Source: DATJXG01 sp035500455
GTDB taxonomy: Bacteria > Acidobacteriota > Terriglobia > Terriglobales > Acidobacteriaceae
DNA length: 14,985 bases
Direction: 5' to 3'
NCBI GenBank assembly: GCA_035500455.1
Contig: DATJXG010000066.1
Span: 1 to 14,985, forward strand
The notes below the pieces were generated by a model. That model was not told where the DNA came from and searched no databases. It was given only the letters and a program-made list of their open reading frames with translations. Positions 1 to 6,467 of the stretch are shown here, in pieces. Position 1 is the stretch's first letter; every line of letters starts with the position of its first letter. Both the position numbers and the translations under genes were made by a program.

Positions 1-52
1 CAGGGACGGGTTTGGAGTTGACGCGGCGAGCGGCAGAAATGTAGGTTGAGCT

Positions 53-1459
53 GTGATCCTCAAACAATTCTATCTGCCGTGTTTGGCGCATGCTTCCTAC
101 ATTATTGGAGACGAGAAGACGGGTACAGCGGCCGTCGTCGACCCGCAACGCGACACCGAACAGTACATCGCTTTCGCGGCTGAGCACGGTCTCCAGATCA
201 AGCACGTATTCCTGACGCATCTGCATGCCGATTTCGTTGCCGGGCACCTCGAGCTGCGCGATCGCGTGGGCGCAACCATCTATCTTGGCGCCGCGGCGAA
301 GGCGGGATACGCGTTTACTCCGGTTCATGACGGGGAGATTGTCGAATTCGGGCAGGTGCGGCTGAAAATACTAGAGACGCCGGGGCACACGCCGGAGTCG
401 ATCTCTATAGTCGTTTACGATTTGAATACTAACGCTACCCAGCCTCATGCCGTGCTGACCGGAGACACTCTATTCATCGGCGACGTGGGGCGGCCGGACC
501 TGCGGGCGGCGCTGGGGTGGTCGGCGGCGGAGCTTGGCGGTATGCTCTTCGACTCGCTGCACGGCAAGCTGATGGCGCTGCCGGACCAGAGCCTTGTGTA
601 TCCGGCGCACGGCGCGGGTTCGCTGTGCGGCAAGGCGCTGAGCAAAGAAACCGTATCGACTCTCGGCGAACAACGGCGCTTGAACTACGCGCTGCAGCCT
701 ATGAGCAAAGAAGCGTTTCTGGGCGTAGTGACGGCCGATCAGCCGGAAGCGCCGGCCTACTTTACCTACGATGCGGTGTTGAACAGCGAAGAGCGGCCCA
801 CCCTGGAGCAGACGCTGGCGCATGTGAACGCCATGACGCTCGACCAGGTACTGGCATTGCAGGAGATAGGAGCGCAGATTCTTGACACGCGCGATCCCGG
901 CGAATTTGCCGCAGCGCATCTGGCGGGCAGCATCAACATTGGGCTGGGAGGCCAGTACGCCACCTGGGCGGGAACATTGCTGGATCGAAGTCATCCTATC
1001 GTGATTATTGCGAACCCGGGGCGGGAGAAGGAGTCCGCGACCCGGTTGGGGAGAATCGGCTTCGATCACGTTGCCGGCTATCTAAAGGATGGATTGCAGA
1101 GCCTGGAATCGCGGCCGGAACTGACAGCCACAACCGAACACGTCAGCGCCCAGTTCGCCGCCGATCTGCTGTCGGCGAGCGCTCCGCCGCTGGCGGTTGA
1201 CGTTCGCGCGCCGCGCGAGCGCGATCAGAAATACATTGCGGGGAGTCTGGGTTTCCCGCTGAATCGATTGCAGGAAAGCCTCGAAAAGCTGCCGCGCGAC
1301 CGGGCGTTGCTGGTTTATTGCGCGGGCGGCTACCGATCCTCTATCGCGGCGAGCATGCTGCAGCGCGGCGGATTTCATCACGTCCGCGAAATTGCCGGAG
1401 GCATCGCGGCCTGGGAGAGCGCAAAGCTCCCAGTCCAGGCCGTCCCGCCCTCACCGTAG
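53..1459 (+). CDS. MBL-fold metallo-hydrolase with two rhodanese domains (persulfide dioxygenase/sulfurtransferase-like)
   Basis: 468 residues from a GTG start; the only nearby upstream ATG (39) is followed at once by a stop. The N-terminal metallo-beta-lactamase domain (about 1-230) shows the ETHE1/glyoxalase-II type metal site: THLHAD at 55-60, H112 in PGHTPE, D138 in TGDTLF and H186 in YPAHGAGS. Two rhodanese domains follow (about 261-350 and 363-460). The first has lost its catalytic cysteine (ANPGREKES at 320-328). The second keeps it: C423 in CAGGYRS. Family knowledge: ETHE1-like enzymes oxidise glutathione persulfide to sulfite, and the rhodanese module passes sulfane sulfur, so a role in sulfide/persulfide detoxification in the cytoplasm is likely. 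No partner gene is adjacent; the next gene is convergent. The exact reaction is inferred; the domain call is firm. Confidence 0.9.
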   Translation: MILKQFYLPCLAHASYIIGDEKTGTAAVVDPQRDTEQYIAFAAEHGLQIKHVFLTHLHADFVAGHLELRDRVGATIYLGAAAKAGYAFTPVHDGEIVEFGQVRLKILETPGHTPESISIVVYDLNTNATQPHAVLTGDTLFIGDVGRPDLRAALGWSAAELGGMLFDSLHGKLMALPDQSLVYPAHGAGSLCGKALSKETVSTLGEQRRLNYALQPMSKEAFLGVVTADQPEAPAYFTYDAVLNSEERPTLEQTLAHVNAMTLDQVLALQEIGAQILDTRDPGEFAAAHLAGSINIGLGGQYATWAGTLLDRSHPIVIIANPGREKESATRLGRIGFDHVAGYLKDGLQSLESRPELTATTEHVSAQFAADLLSASAPPLAVDVRAPRERDQKYIAGSLGFPLNRLQESLEKLPRDRALLVYCAGGYRSSIAASMLQRGGFHHVREIAGGIAAWESAKLPVQAVPPSP

Positions 1460-1516
1460 AAACATCGGAGAGTGAGGCTCGATTTATTCCTCCAAAAACC
1501 TCGCGTACTTCAACCG

Positions 1517-3037
1517 CTAAGGCGTCGCCCAGCACGGAACCCGGTATGAGTCCAGCGCCACGTGTTTGTACATGGAAGAAAACCCCAGCGCATTCGCTTT
1601 TGCGCACACGTTGTTGCTGGGGTTGTACTTTTTGTACTCCACCTCGAACACCGGCTTGCCGGCATTGATGAAATCGTCGTATCCGTACTGCCCGTCCGTG
1701 TTCTTGTCGGCCCGCGTGCATTCCTTGTAAGCGAAGCATTCCTCCACTACGGCAAAATCCACATAAGGAAGCACGGCGGGAACCTGTTCCACGTTCGACT
1801 TGTGCGCCATCGTCATTCCACGCGCGTGGGCGGAGTTCGCCAGGTAAACGATAAAAGCGATTTCATCGGCTGCGGTAATGTTCAGTCCGGTTTTGTTGGA
1901 GGGCTGCCAGCCGTCCACATTGTCGAACTCAATGGCATCGAAGCCCTTGGCTTTGCACATATCCATCTTTGCCTCAAGCCAGGGGCGAATCTGCGAGATT
2001 TGCCGCACGTCGATCCAGCGCTCATCGGTAAAACCAGTGTATGGGTTGCCCAGCACTTCAGGATTCAGCGCTTCCGAATCCGCCCGCCAGTTCTCGAGTG
2101 TTCCGGCGGTGATGTAGCAGGTGGTGCTCCGCGAGGATACGTGATCACCGGGCAGAGCTTTCAGCGTCGCGATCACACTTGCGCTGTTGTCGTAGCCGTC
2201 GATATCGAACATATCCGCCAACACCGATGTGTTAATGGTCGTGCTCTTGGCATCCGGATTGAGCTGCCACTGCCACGTCGTCCCCACCGGGGGGTTGTAG
2301 CAGCTTGAGCCGTCGTCGCGCACACAAGGCAGCGGCAGAGGCAAAGGCTCTACGTTCCAGGTATCGCTGGCCAGGGCTGAGCCGAACGTATTAGTAGCCG
2401 TAACTTTTACGGTATGGCTGCCGGGAGTGAGATTGGCGTAAGAGACCTTGCCGCTCGCGGGGCACGTGGTCGCCGCCTTGCTGTCGATCTGGCATTTCAG
2501 CGACACCCCGGTGCCCGTCGCCTGGAACTGAAACGTAGTGTCATCGCTGTAAGAGGGCTCGTTGGGATCGGGCACGCCGTTGATGAATTCGACGAGCGGC
2601 CCCGCAGTGGCAGGATACGCTGCGATAACCGGCGTCAGTTGGGTAGTGATGGCTTTTTTGCCCGAGGGATTGGTTGCCGTCACCGTAACTTTAATGCGCT
2701 TGCCCGCAGTAGCGGCCAGCAGCAGCAGTTCGGCGCGCGGCCCGTTGGCGAACAACCCGGGCGCAACTGCACAACTCCCGCCGGAACTGTTACAGGCCTG
2801 GTACTTGTAGGCGAAAGTGATGGGATGATCGCCGCTCCACTGGCCGTGATCAACCGTGATCCACGAGCCGACTTCAAACGTGCCTCCAACGCTCGGAGCC
2901 GAGGTGTTCTTGGGCGCGGCGGCGAAAGCCTGCGCGCTGATAAGTCCGAGGGTGATTGCCGCAAACGCCGCGGCTTTTGCCAGCGACCTGCGACATTTGC
3001 TGCCGACGCGAATGCCCTCCATCGCATACCGGTTCAC
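1517..3037 (-). CDS. Secreted GH114-type endo-alpha-1,4-polygalactosaminidase with two N-terminal Ig-like domains
   Basis: 506 residues. The GTG start is fixed by a perfect AGGAGG seven bases upstream. A basic/hydrophobic signal peptide (about 1-39, ending AFA) predicts export. Two Ig-like domains follow: about 45-140 (ends VTVTATNPSG) and about 145-230 (ends VKVTATNTFG), then a short proline linker. The catalytic domain (about 250-506) has GH114 hallmarks: WQWQL at 255-259, DMFDIDGYDN at 275-284, CYITAGTLENWRAD at 307-320, FDAIEFDNVDGW at 366-377, EECF at 432-435 and KPVFEVEY at 461-468. Acidic residues at 370-375 and 432-433 are the probable catalytic ones. GH114 enzymes cut alpha-1,4-galactosamine polymers such as Pel-type or galactosaminogalactan exopolysaccharide. 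No exopolysaccharide genes are nearby, so it may act on another organism's matrix or on a polymer encoded elsewhere. It is convergent with the rhodanese gene (57-base gap). Confidence 0.86.
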   Translation of the reverse strand: MNRYAMEGIRVGSKCRRSLAKAAAFAAITLGLISAQAFAAAPKNTSAPSVGGTFEVGSWITVDHGQWSGDHPITFAYKYQACNSSGGSCAVAPGLFANGPRAELLLLAATAGKRIKVTVTATNPSGKKAITTQLTPVIAAYPATAGPLVEFINGVPDPNEPSYSDDTTFQFQATGTGVSLKCQIDSKAATTCPASGKVSYANLTPGSHTVKVTATNTFGSALASDTWNVEPLPLPLPCVRDDGSSCYNPPVGTTWQWQLNPDAKSTTINTSVLADMFDIDGYDNSASVIATLKALPGDHVSSRSTTCYITAGTLENWRADSEALNPEVLGNPYTGFTDERWIDVRQISQIRPWLEAKMDMCKAKGFDAIEFDNVDGWQPSNKTGLNITAADEIAFIVYLANSAHARGMTMAHKSNVEQVPAVLPYVDFAVVEECFAYKECTRADKNTDGQYGYDDFINAGKPVFEVEYKKYNPSNNVCAKANALGFSSMYKHVALDSYRVPCWATP

Positions 3038-3044
3038 GATATTT

Positions 3045-3050
3045 CCTCCT
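3045..3050 (-). promoter_or_regulatory. Shine-Dalgarno AGGAGG deciding the GTG start of the GH114 gene
   Basis: Read on the minus strand, AGGAGG is followed by seven bases (AAATATC) and then GTG. This supports GTG at 3037 over the in-frame ATG five codons later, which has no such site. Confidence 0.8.
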
Positions 3051-3116
3051 CATGTTTTCAAAAGATCGATGGGGGAATGCGCCTGGTCTTTGCTTCGACG
3101 AACCTGGAAGCAAAAC

Positions 3117-3150
3117 CGGAATTTCAATGATCTGCGATGTTGGAATTCCG
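3117..3150. repeat. Imperfect inverted repeat in the leader upstream of the GH114 gene
   Basis: CGGAATT (3117-3123) is complementary to AATTCCG (3144-3150). Counting G-T pairs on the plus strand, the stem extends inward to 13 pairs around an 8-base loop (3130-3137). On the minus strand the G-T pairs become mismatches, leaving 7 perfect pairs plus 3 more. There is no T-run, so it is not a standard terminator. It lies about 80-110 bases upstream of the GH114 start and could be an operator or a leader structure; the function is unknown. Confidence 0.4.
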
Positions 3151-3385
3151 ATTCGTCTACCAGGACTGGCGCCACTGGTCGTTTCGTTAAGGTGCACTTT
3201 CAGTTCCAACTGCTTACGATTCTGCTGAAACAAGTTATCAACGACTTACGTGCACCATCTCTTCGCTTAAAACTGGTGATTCTGAAATGGTTTGCAACTC
3301 AATGAACCGTTACTTCTCGGCGGCCGCGTCCAGCGCGCCCGCGCGAAGATTTCAGCCAGCGAGGCTCGGGGTCGCGTCCACGCCC

Positions 3386-3475
3386 GGATTCGACCGTGTG
3401 AGCGAGATTGCCGGCGGCGTCGCGGCCTGGGAAGGCGCAAAGCTTCCGGTGAACTCGGCGCCGGCGTTGTCGTAG
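3386..3475 (+). pseudogene. Relic of a rhodanese C-terminus, similar to the end of the intact MBL-rhodanese gene
   Basis: The last 30 codons including the stop (3386-3475) read GFDRVSEIAGG, then VAAWEGAKLPV, then a tail ending in TAG. They match the last 30 codons of the intact gene (1370-1459), which read GFHHVREIAGG, then IAAWESAKLPV. The two run in parallel without gaps at about 65 of 90 bases by hand count, with many differences in third codon positions. Upstream, the same frame stays open back to an ATG at 3287 but does not resemble a rhodanese, and no catalytic cysteine loop is present. It therefore looks like the surviving end of a second, diverged rhodanese gene or domain whose front was lost. 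A functional 62-residue protein from 3287 is unlikely. Confidence 0.65.
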
Positions 3476-3580
3476 CGCGATTTGCTTTCTTCGTGCGGGC
3501 TGGGATTTTTCGTTACACCATGCATTCCGCCCTGCGGCCATTTGCGATAGCCTCTAATCCAGCGTGGAGGCGGCGGTCCC

Positions 3581-4339
3581 ATGAACTCAGCGGAAAAAAC
3601 GGCCCTGGTTACCGGGGCAGGCAGCGGAATTGGTAAGCAGGTTGCGATTGCACTCTCGCGCGAAGGATATGCGGTGGCGCTTGCGGGGCGGCACCGGAAT
3701 TCTCTGGAGGCGGTGATTCTCGCGGCCGGGGATTCTGGATCGCAGATGTTCGTGGCGCCTACCGACGTGAGTGACGCCGCATCTGTCGCGCTTCTATTCG
3801 CCCAGATAAAAGAGAGATTCGGCCGGCTGGACCTGCTGTTCAACAACGCGGGGATCGCTGCTGCCTCCAAATTGCTTGAGGATCTGACGATCGACGAATG
3901 GCGGGCTGTGGTTGACACCAACCTGACGGGAGCATTTCTGTGCACCCAGGAAGCGTTCAAAATCATGAAGGCGCAATCGCCGCAGGGCGGGCGGATTATC
4001 AACAACGGTTCTATCTCGGCGCATAGCCCCCGGCCGAACTCAGCGCCCTACACGGCCACCAAGCACGCCATTACCGGCCTCACCAAATCGACCTCGCTTG
4101 ATGGGAGGAAATACAACATCGCATGCGGACAGATTGATATCGGCAATGCCGCCACCAGCATGGCGGAAGGAATGAAGAAAGGAGTACCACAAGCCAATGG
4201 AAGCATCGCGGTGGAACCGACCATGGATCCGGAGCAGGTGGCGCGCGCCGTCGTATATATGGCCGGCTTGCCGCTCGATGCCAACGTGCTCTTCCTGACG
4301 GTGATGGCGACCAAGATGCCGTTCGTCGGGCGCGGATGA
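3581..4339 (+). CDS. Short-chain dehydrogenase/reductase (SDR), NAD(P)-dependent oxidoreductase
   Basis: 252 residues, the usual length of a classical SDR. The Rossmann dinucleotide site is TGAGSGIG at 11-18. NNAG lies at 88-91. N114 (TNLTGAF) and the catalytic set S144, Y157 and K161 (YTATK) are all in the expected spacing, so the enzyme should be active. R37-H-R after the second strand (AGRHR) suggests a preference for NADP(H). The substrate cannot be read from the sequence. GGAGG at 3566-3570 precedes the ATG by 10 bases. It stands alone: the rhodanese relic lies upstream and the MoaD-like gene meets it tail to tail with only 21 bases between stops. A small palindrome, GCTCGCGAGC (4346-4355), fills part of that gap. 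Confidence 0.92.
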   Translation: MNSAEKTALVTGAGSGIGKQVAIALSREGYAVALAGRHRNSLEAVILAAGDSGSQMFVAPTDVSDAASVALLFAQIKERFGRLDLLFNNAGIAAASKLLEDLTIDEWRAVVDTNLTGAFLCTQEAFKIMKAQSPQGGRIINNGSISAHSPRPNSAPYTATKHAITGLTKSTSLDGRKYNIACGQIDIGNAATSMAEGMKKGVPQANGSIAVEPTMDPEQVARAVVYMAGLPLDANVLFLTVMATKMPFVGRG

Positions 4340-4360
4340 TGCTGAGCTCGCGAGCCGCGC

Positions 4361-4657
4361 CTACCCTCCGGCAATCGCTCCGATGATGATGAACGGTTCT
4401 TTTCCCGATGCGACAGCATCAGGCAGGGGGGCGTCGGGCGATTGGTGGGAGAGATCCTCTTCGCAGGCGAAGAAGCGCAGGAAGGGGCGGCGCGCCAGCG
4501 TATCGTGATCGCGGATGGTGCCACGAAGCATGGGGTACTGAGCTTCCAAAGCGTCGAGCACCGATCGCTGGGTGACGGGGCATTCGACTTCAACGGAGAC
4601 TTCGGGTCCGGTGTGGGCCAGAGTTCGCAGGTGCTGAGGCAGCATGACGCGGATCAT
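4361..4657 (-). CDS. MoaD/ThiS-family ubiquitin-like sulfur carrier protein
   Basis: 98 residues beginning MIRVMLPQHLRTLA and ending exactly in GAIAGG, the free Gly-Gly end that E1-like enzymes adenylate and load as a thiocarboxylate. The middle (VTQRSVLDALEAQYPMLRG at about 28-46, then RRPFLRFFACEEDL at about 56-69) matches a widespread MoaD-like family often found outside molybdopterin operons. The carrier would deliver sulfur in the cytoplasm to molybdopterin, a thiolated metabolite or an amino acid. No E1-like activating enzyme, MoaE or thiazole synthase is in the window, so the pathway is open. It is the last gene of the leftward set after the ThiS-like gene (120-base gap that holds a 9-mer repeat). 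Its own ribosome site is weak. Confidence 0.82.
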   Translation of the reverse strand: MIRVMLPQHLRTLAHTGPEVSVEVECPVTQRSVLDALEAQYPMLRGTIRDHDTLARRPFLRFFACEEDLSHQSPDAPLPDAVASGKEPFIIIGAIAGG

Positions 4658-4746
4658 GGGAGTGGCAAGTTTTCACATCAATTTTACGGGATCGCTTCGG
4701 TTATGTGCAGGCTGCGGTTCAGCACTGGCGGCAAAGAGCTTTCAAC

Positions 4747-4773
4747 CGCGAAGATCGCAAAGGACGCAAAGCG
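4747..4773. repeat. Tandem 9-mer repeat, three units (consensus CGCRAAGRN)
   Basis: The units are CGCGAAGAT, CGCAAAGGA and CGCAAAGCG, back to back in the gap between the ThiS-like and MoaD-like genes. A related array lies at 8393-8419 after the methyltransferase gene, which marks this as a dispersed intergenic repeat type rather than chance. Confidence 0.6.
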
Positions 4774-4777
4774 CCCC

Positions 4778-4996
4778 CTACACGCCGCTGAGGCGGGCTC
4801 CGCCGCCTACAAAATGCACAATCTCCAGCTGGTCGCCTTCGGAAAGTTCGGTGTGTGCCCAGGAGTCGCGGGGGGCGATGCTGCGGTTGAGTTCCACGGC
4901 AACCCGATCCTGCTTCATCCCTAACTGCTCCAGCAAGCTGGCCAGAGTTAGAGGAGAATCAAAATCCCGCCCCTCACCGTTGATGACAAGCTTCAT
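4778..4996 (-). CDS. thiS: ThiS-like sulfur carrier protein with a C-terminal extension beyond Gly-Gly
   Basis: 72 residues. The fold pattern of ThiS is clear: MKLVINGEGRDF at the start, LTLASLLEQLGM at 16-27, VAVELNRSIAPRDSW at 32-46, then LSEGDQLEIVHFVGGG at 51-66. Family members normally end at this Gly-Gly(-Gly), whose carboxylate is adenylated by ThiF and thiolated for thiazole synthesis. Here six more residues, ARLSGV, follow before TAG, so the reactive end is masked unless it is trimmed. It starts six bases after the stop of the lipoprotein gene, so it is probably co-transcribed with it. No thiG, thiF or thiO is nearby. The family call is firm; the symbol and the thiamine role are less certain, because related carriers serve other sulfur pathways. 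Confidence 0.8.
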   Translation of the reverse strand: MKLVINGEGRDFDSPLTLASLLEQLGMKQDRVAVELNRSIAPRDSWAHTELSEGDQLEIVHFVGGGARLSGV

Positions 4997-5002
4997 GTGA
5001 AC

Positions 5003-6280
5003 TCAGAACGCCTGCTTCACGTCATACAACTGGCCGACGATGGTAACCTGCGTGGTCTGCAACTGGTCCTTGGTCGTATCGTAGATGTCCAACGCCCCGC
5101 CCTGCACGACATACACAACGGCGCGGCCGAGAATAGGCGCGATGCCGGTAACATCGCCGGCCGCCGGAGGCACCACGACGGCGGGACTGACGGTGTTGTA
5201 GATGGAGAGACAGCCGCGCGTCTCGCCCGCGTTGCCCCCGCCGGCGGGAACATTGATCTCGGTGCAGTTGATGGCGCCAATGAAGAGCTGGCCATCGGTG
5301 GTTAATTCCATGTGATTGTGAAAGCCGTCGGTAATGATCTGCGGCGTTCCGGCGGTCAGGGCAGACAAATCTACAGGCGTCAGGGTCCCGCAGTTGGCCG
5401 CCGCGGTCCCCGAACCACACGCGGTCCCGGGTGGCGTGCCGGCTGTCCACAGGGTGGTGCCTTTAATTACAGCCACCGTGGCGCCGGGCACAGGAATGCG
5501 ATTTGTGACGAGGCCGGCCGTCATGTCCACCTTCGATACTGCCGCCGAACTGCCTCCGCACTCCGGCCCGCACTCCAGTACGTAGGCGGTATTGCCGTCA
5601 TCGGCAAATACCGCTCCCACCGGATTATCGAAGCAGCAGATATAGGAGCGGGGATCAGTGGCAGTGCCGATGTTCGCGGTCGTGATCGTGGTTGCCTGAT
5701 TGCTGCCGTCACTGAAGGTGAGAATGCGCACTCCCAGGGGATCGAGGAAAAGGTAGCGAACGTTGGCCACAGGAATGGTGGCCGAAATCGAGGCGCCGGC
5801 CACGCTCAGCACTTCCACGGCACCCTGAGGCTGTCCGGCGACGGGAGCATTTCGGAGGGCAGCGTAGGCAGTGGCATTGTCGGGAGCAATCGCCATGCTG
5901 CTGGCAAAGTCGGGAAGTGAGATCGTCCCGGAGACGCTCTCGCCCGAGTTGTTCACCACTCCGATTGCGTGGTCGATCGGGCTGGCAACCAGGGTGAAAG
6001 TGTGGTCGGGAGAAAGCAGCATCGGGCCCGGGTGACTCAGAGTTCCGGAGAGCCCTACGGTAAAGCCTGAGAATGTGTCGGTGGAGGCATCGACGATGTC
6101 CAGGACCGGCAGGTTGCTCCCGGTTCCCGTGGGTGCCAATGCGTTGGAGACGAACGCCCGTGATTTGAGGCCGCTGCCGGTCTGCTGGTTGTTGCCCGAA
6201 GAGCTTCCACAGGAAATCAGGGTCACGCTGCCGGCGATGAGCACAGCTATCGTGCCAAGGAAAAGCCAAGCTTTTGTCAA
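5003..6280 (-). CDS. Exported lipoprotein with YVTN-type beta-propeller repeats, function unknown
   Basis: 425 residues from a TTG start at 6280, preferred because GGAG lies nine bases upstream and the product then opens with a classic 24-residue lipoprotein signal ending in the lipobox LISC; the lipidated cysteine is followed by GSSSGNN. An in-frame ATG at 6325 would add 15 residues but lies almost at the predicted transcription start. The mature part reads as repeated propeller strands: VLDIVDASTDTFSGF, LLSPDHTFTLVASPIDHAIGVV, SSMAIAPDNATAYAAL, VGAVFADDGNTAYVLE and HMELTTDGQLFIGAI. This fits a seven-bladed YVTN-like surface protein; paired cysteines in the second half suggest disulfides. 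No catalytic site was recognised. Such lipoproteins are common in acidobacteria. The ThiS-like gene follows six bases after the stop. Confidence 0.78.
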   Translation of the reverse strand: MTKAWLFLGTIAVLIAGSVTLISCGSSSGNNQQTGSGLKSRAFVSNALAPTGTGSNLPVLDIVDASTDTFSGFTVGLSGTLSHPGPMLLSPDHTFTLVASPIDHAIGVVNNSGESVSGTISLPDFASSMAIAPDNATAYAALRNAPVAGQPQGAVEVLSVAGASISATIPVANVRYLFLDPLGVRILTFSDGSNQATTITTANIGTATDPRSYICCFDNPVGAVFADDGNTAYVLECGPECGGSSAAVSKVDMTAGLVTNRIPVPGATVAVIKGTTLWTAGTPPGTACGSGTAAANCGTLTPVDLSALTAGTPQIITDGFHNHMELTTDGQLFIGAINCTEINVPAGGGNAGETRGCLSIYNTVSPAVVVPPAAGDVTGIAPILGRAVVYVVQGGALDIYDTTKDQLQTTQVTIVGQLYDVKQAF

Positions 6281-6289
6281 AACCTGAGG

Positions 6290-6293
6290 CTCC
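6290..6293 (-). promoter_or_regulatory. Ribosome binding site GGAG supporting a TTG start at 6280
   Basis: On the minus strand GGAG is followed by nine bases and TTG. The resulting product has a standard-length lipoprotein signal peptide, whereas the ATG at 6325 has no ribosome site. Confidence 0.55.
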
Positions 6294-6333
6294 AAAGGGT
6301 ATGAGGGACAGAGATTTAGATGCAAGAAACGGG

Positions 6334-6342
6334 ATTATAGCA
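6334..6342 (-). promoter_or_regulatory. Extended -10 promoter for the lipoprotein-thiS-moaD set
   Basis: The minus strand reads TGCTATAAT, a perfect extended -10 element (TGnTATAAT). No good -35 box is visible, which is usual for extended -10 promoters. Transcription would begin near 6327, about 47 bases before the TTG start at 6280. Confidence 0.6.
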
Positions 6343-6467
6343 GTAGTCGGCAGTGGTTCGCGGCCAGCTGTCTGATCGCCCGGAATGGCACCAGAAGGGT
6401 TTACTGCAGCCGGTTTGGCGACGGCCCCCAGATGCCAAGCGCCGAAAATTCTTGTATCCTCAATCGA

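Larger units (their letters stand above)
3038..3385. other. Gene-poor stretch: leader of the GH114 gene, no supported gene
   Basis: Together with the relic at 3386-3475 and the SDR upstream region, this forms a 543-base gap between 3037 and 3581. It is visibly more AT-rich than its neighbours. It contains the GH114 ribosome site, the inverted repeat at 3117-3150 and two GTGCAC palindromes (near 3192 and 3251). Open frames here have no recognisable protein content. No convincing sigma-70 promoter was found on the minus strand, although the GH114 promoter should lie here. Confidence 0.5.

Noticed and set aside
1..52. Possible end of an upstream gene or a promoter (TTGACG at 18-23) before the MBL-rhodanese gene
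   Set aside because: Each plus-strand frame closes within 50 bases and the few residues are not recognisable. The -10 match (TGTAGG) is poor.
470..1069. 199-codon minus-strand frame inside the rhodanese gene
   Set aside because: Antisense shadow of a well-supported gene: arginine-rich, low-complexity composition and no family pattern.
1460..1516. Terminator between the convergent rhodanese and GH114 genes
   Set aside because: Only a 4-pair stem (GAGG/CCTC) before a short A-run was found; not enough.
1562..2308. 248-codon plus-strand frame opposite the GH114 gene
   Set aside because: Antisense shadow; the minus-strand protein has a signal peptide, a ribosome site and family motifs.
3051..3300. 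Cyclic-di-GMP or other riboswitch in the long GH114 leader
   Set aside because: No conserved core of a known class could be matched on the minus strand.
6343..6467. SAM or cobalamin riboswitch before the methyltransferase/MTHFR gene
   Set aside because: The gap is short and no class-specific core was seen.
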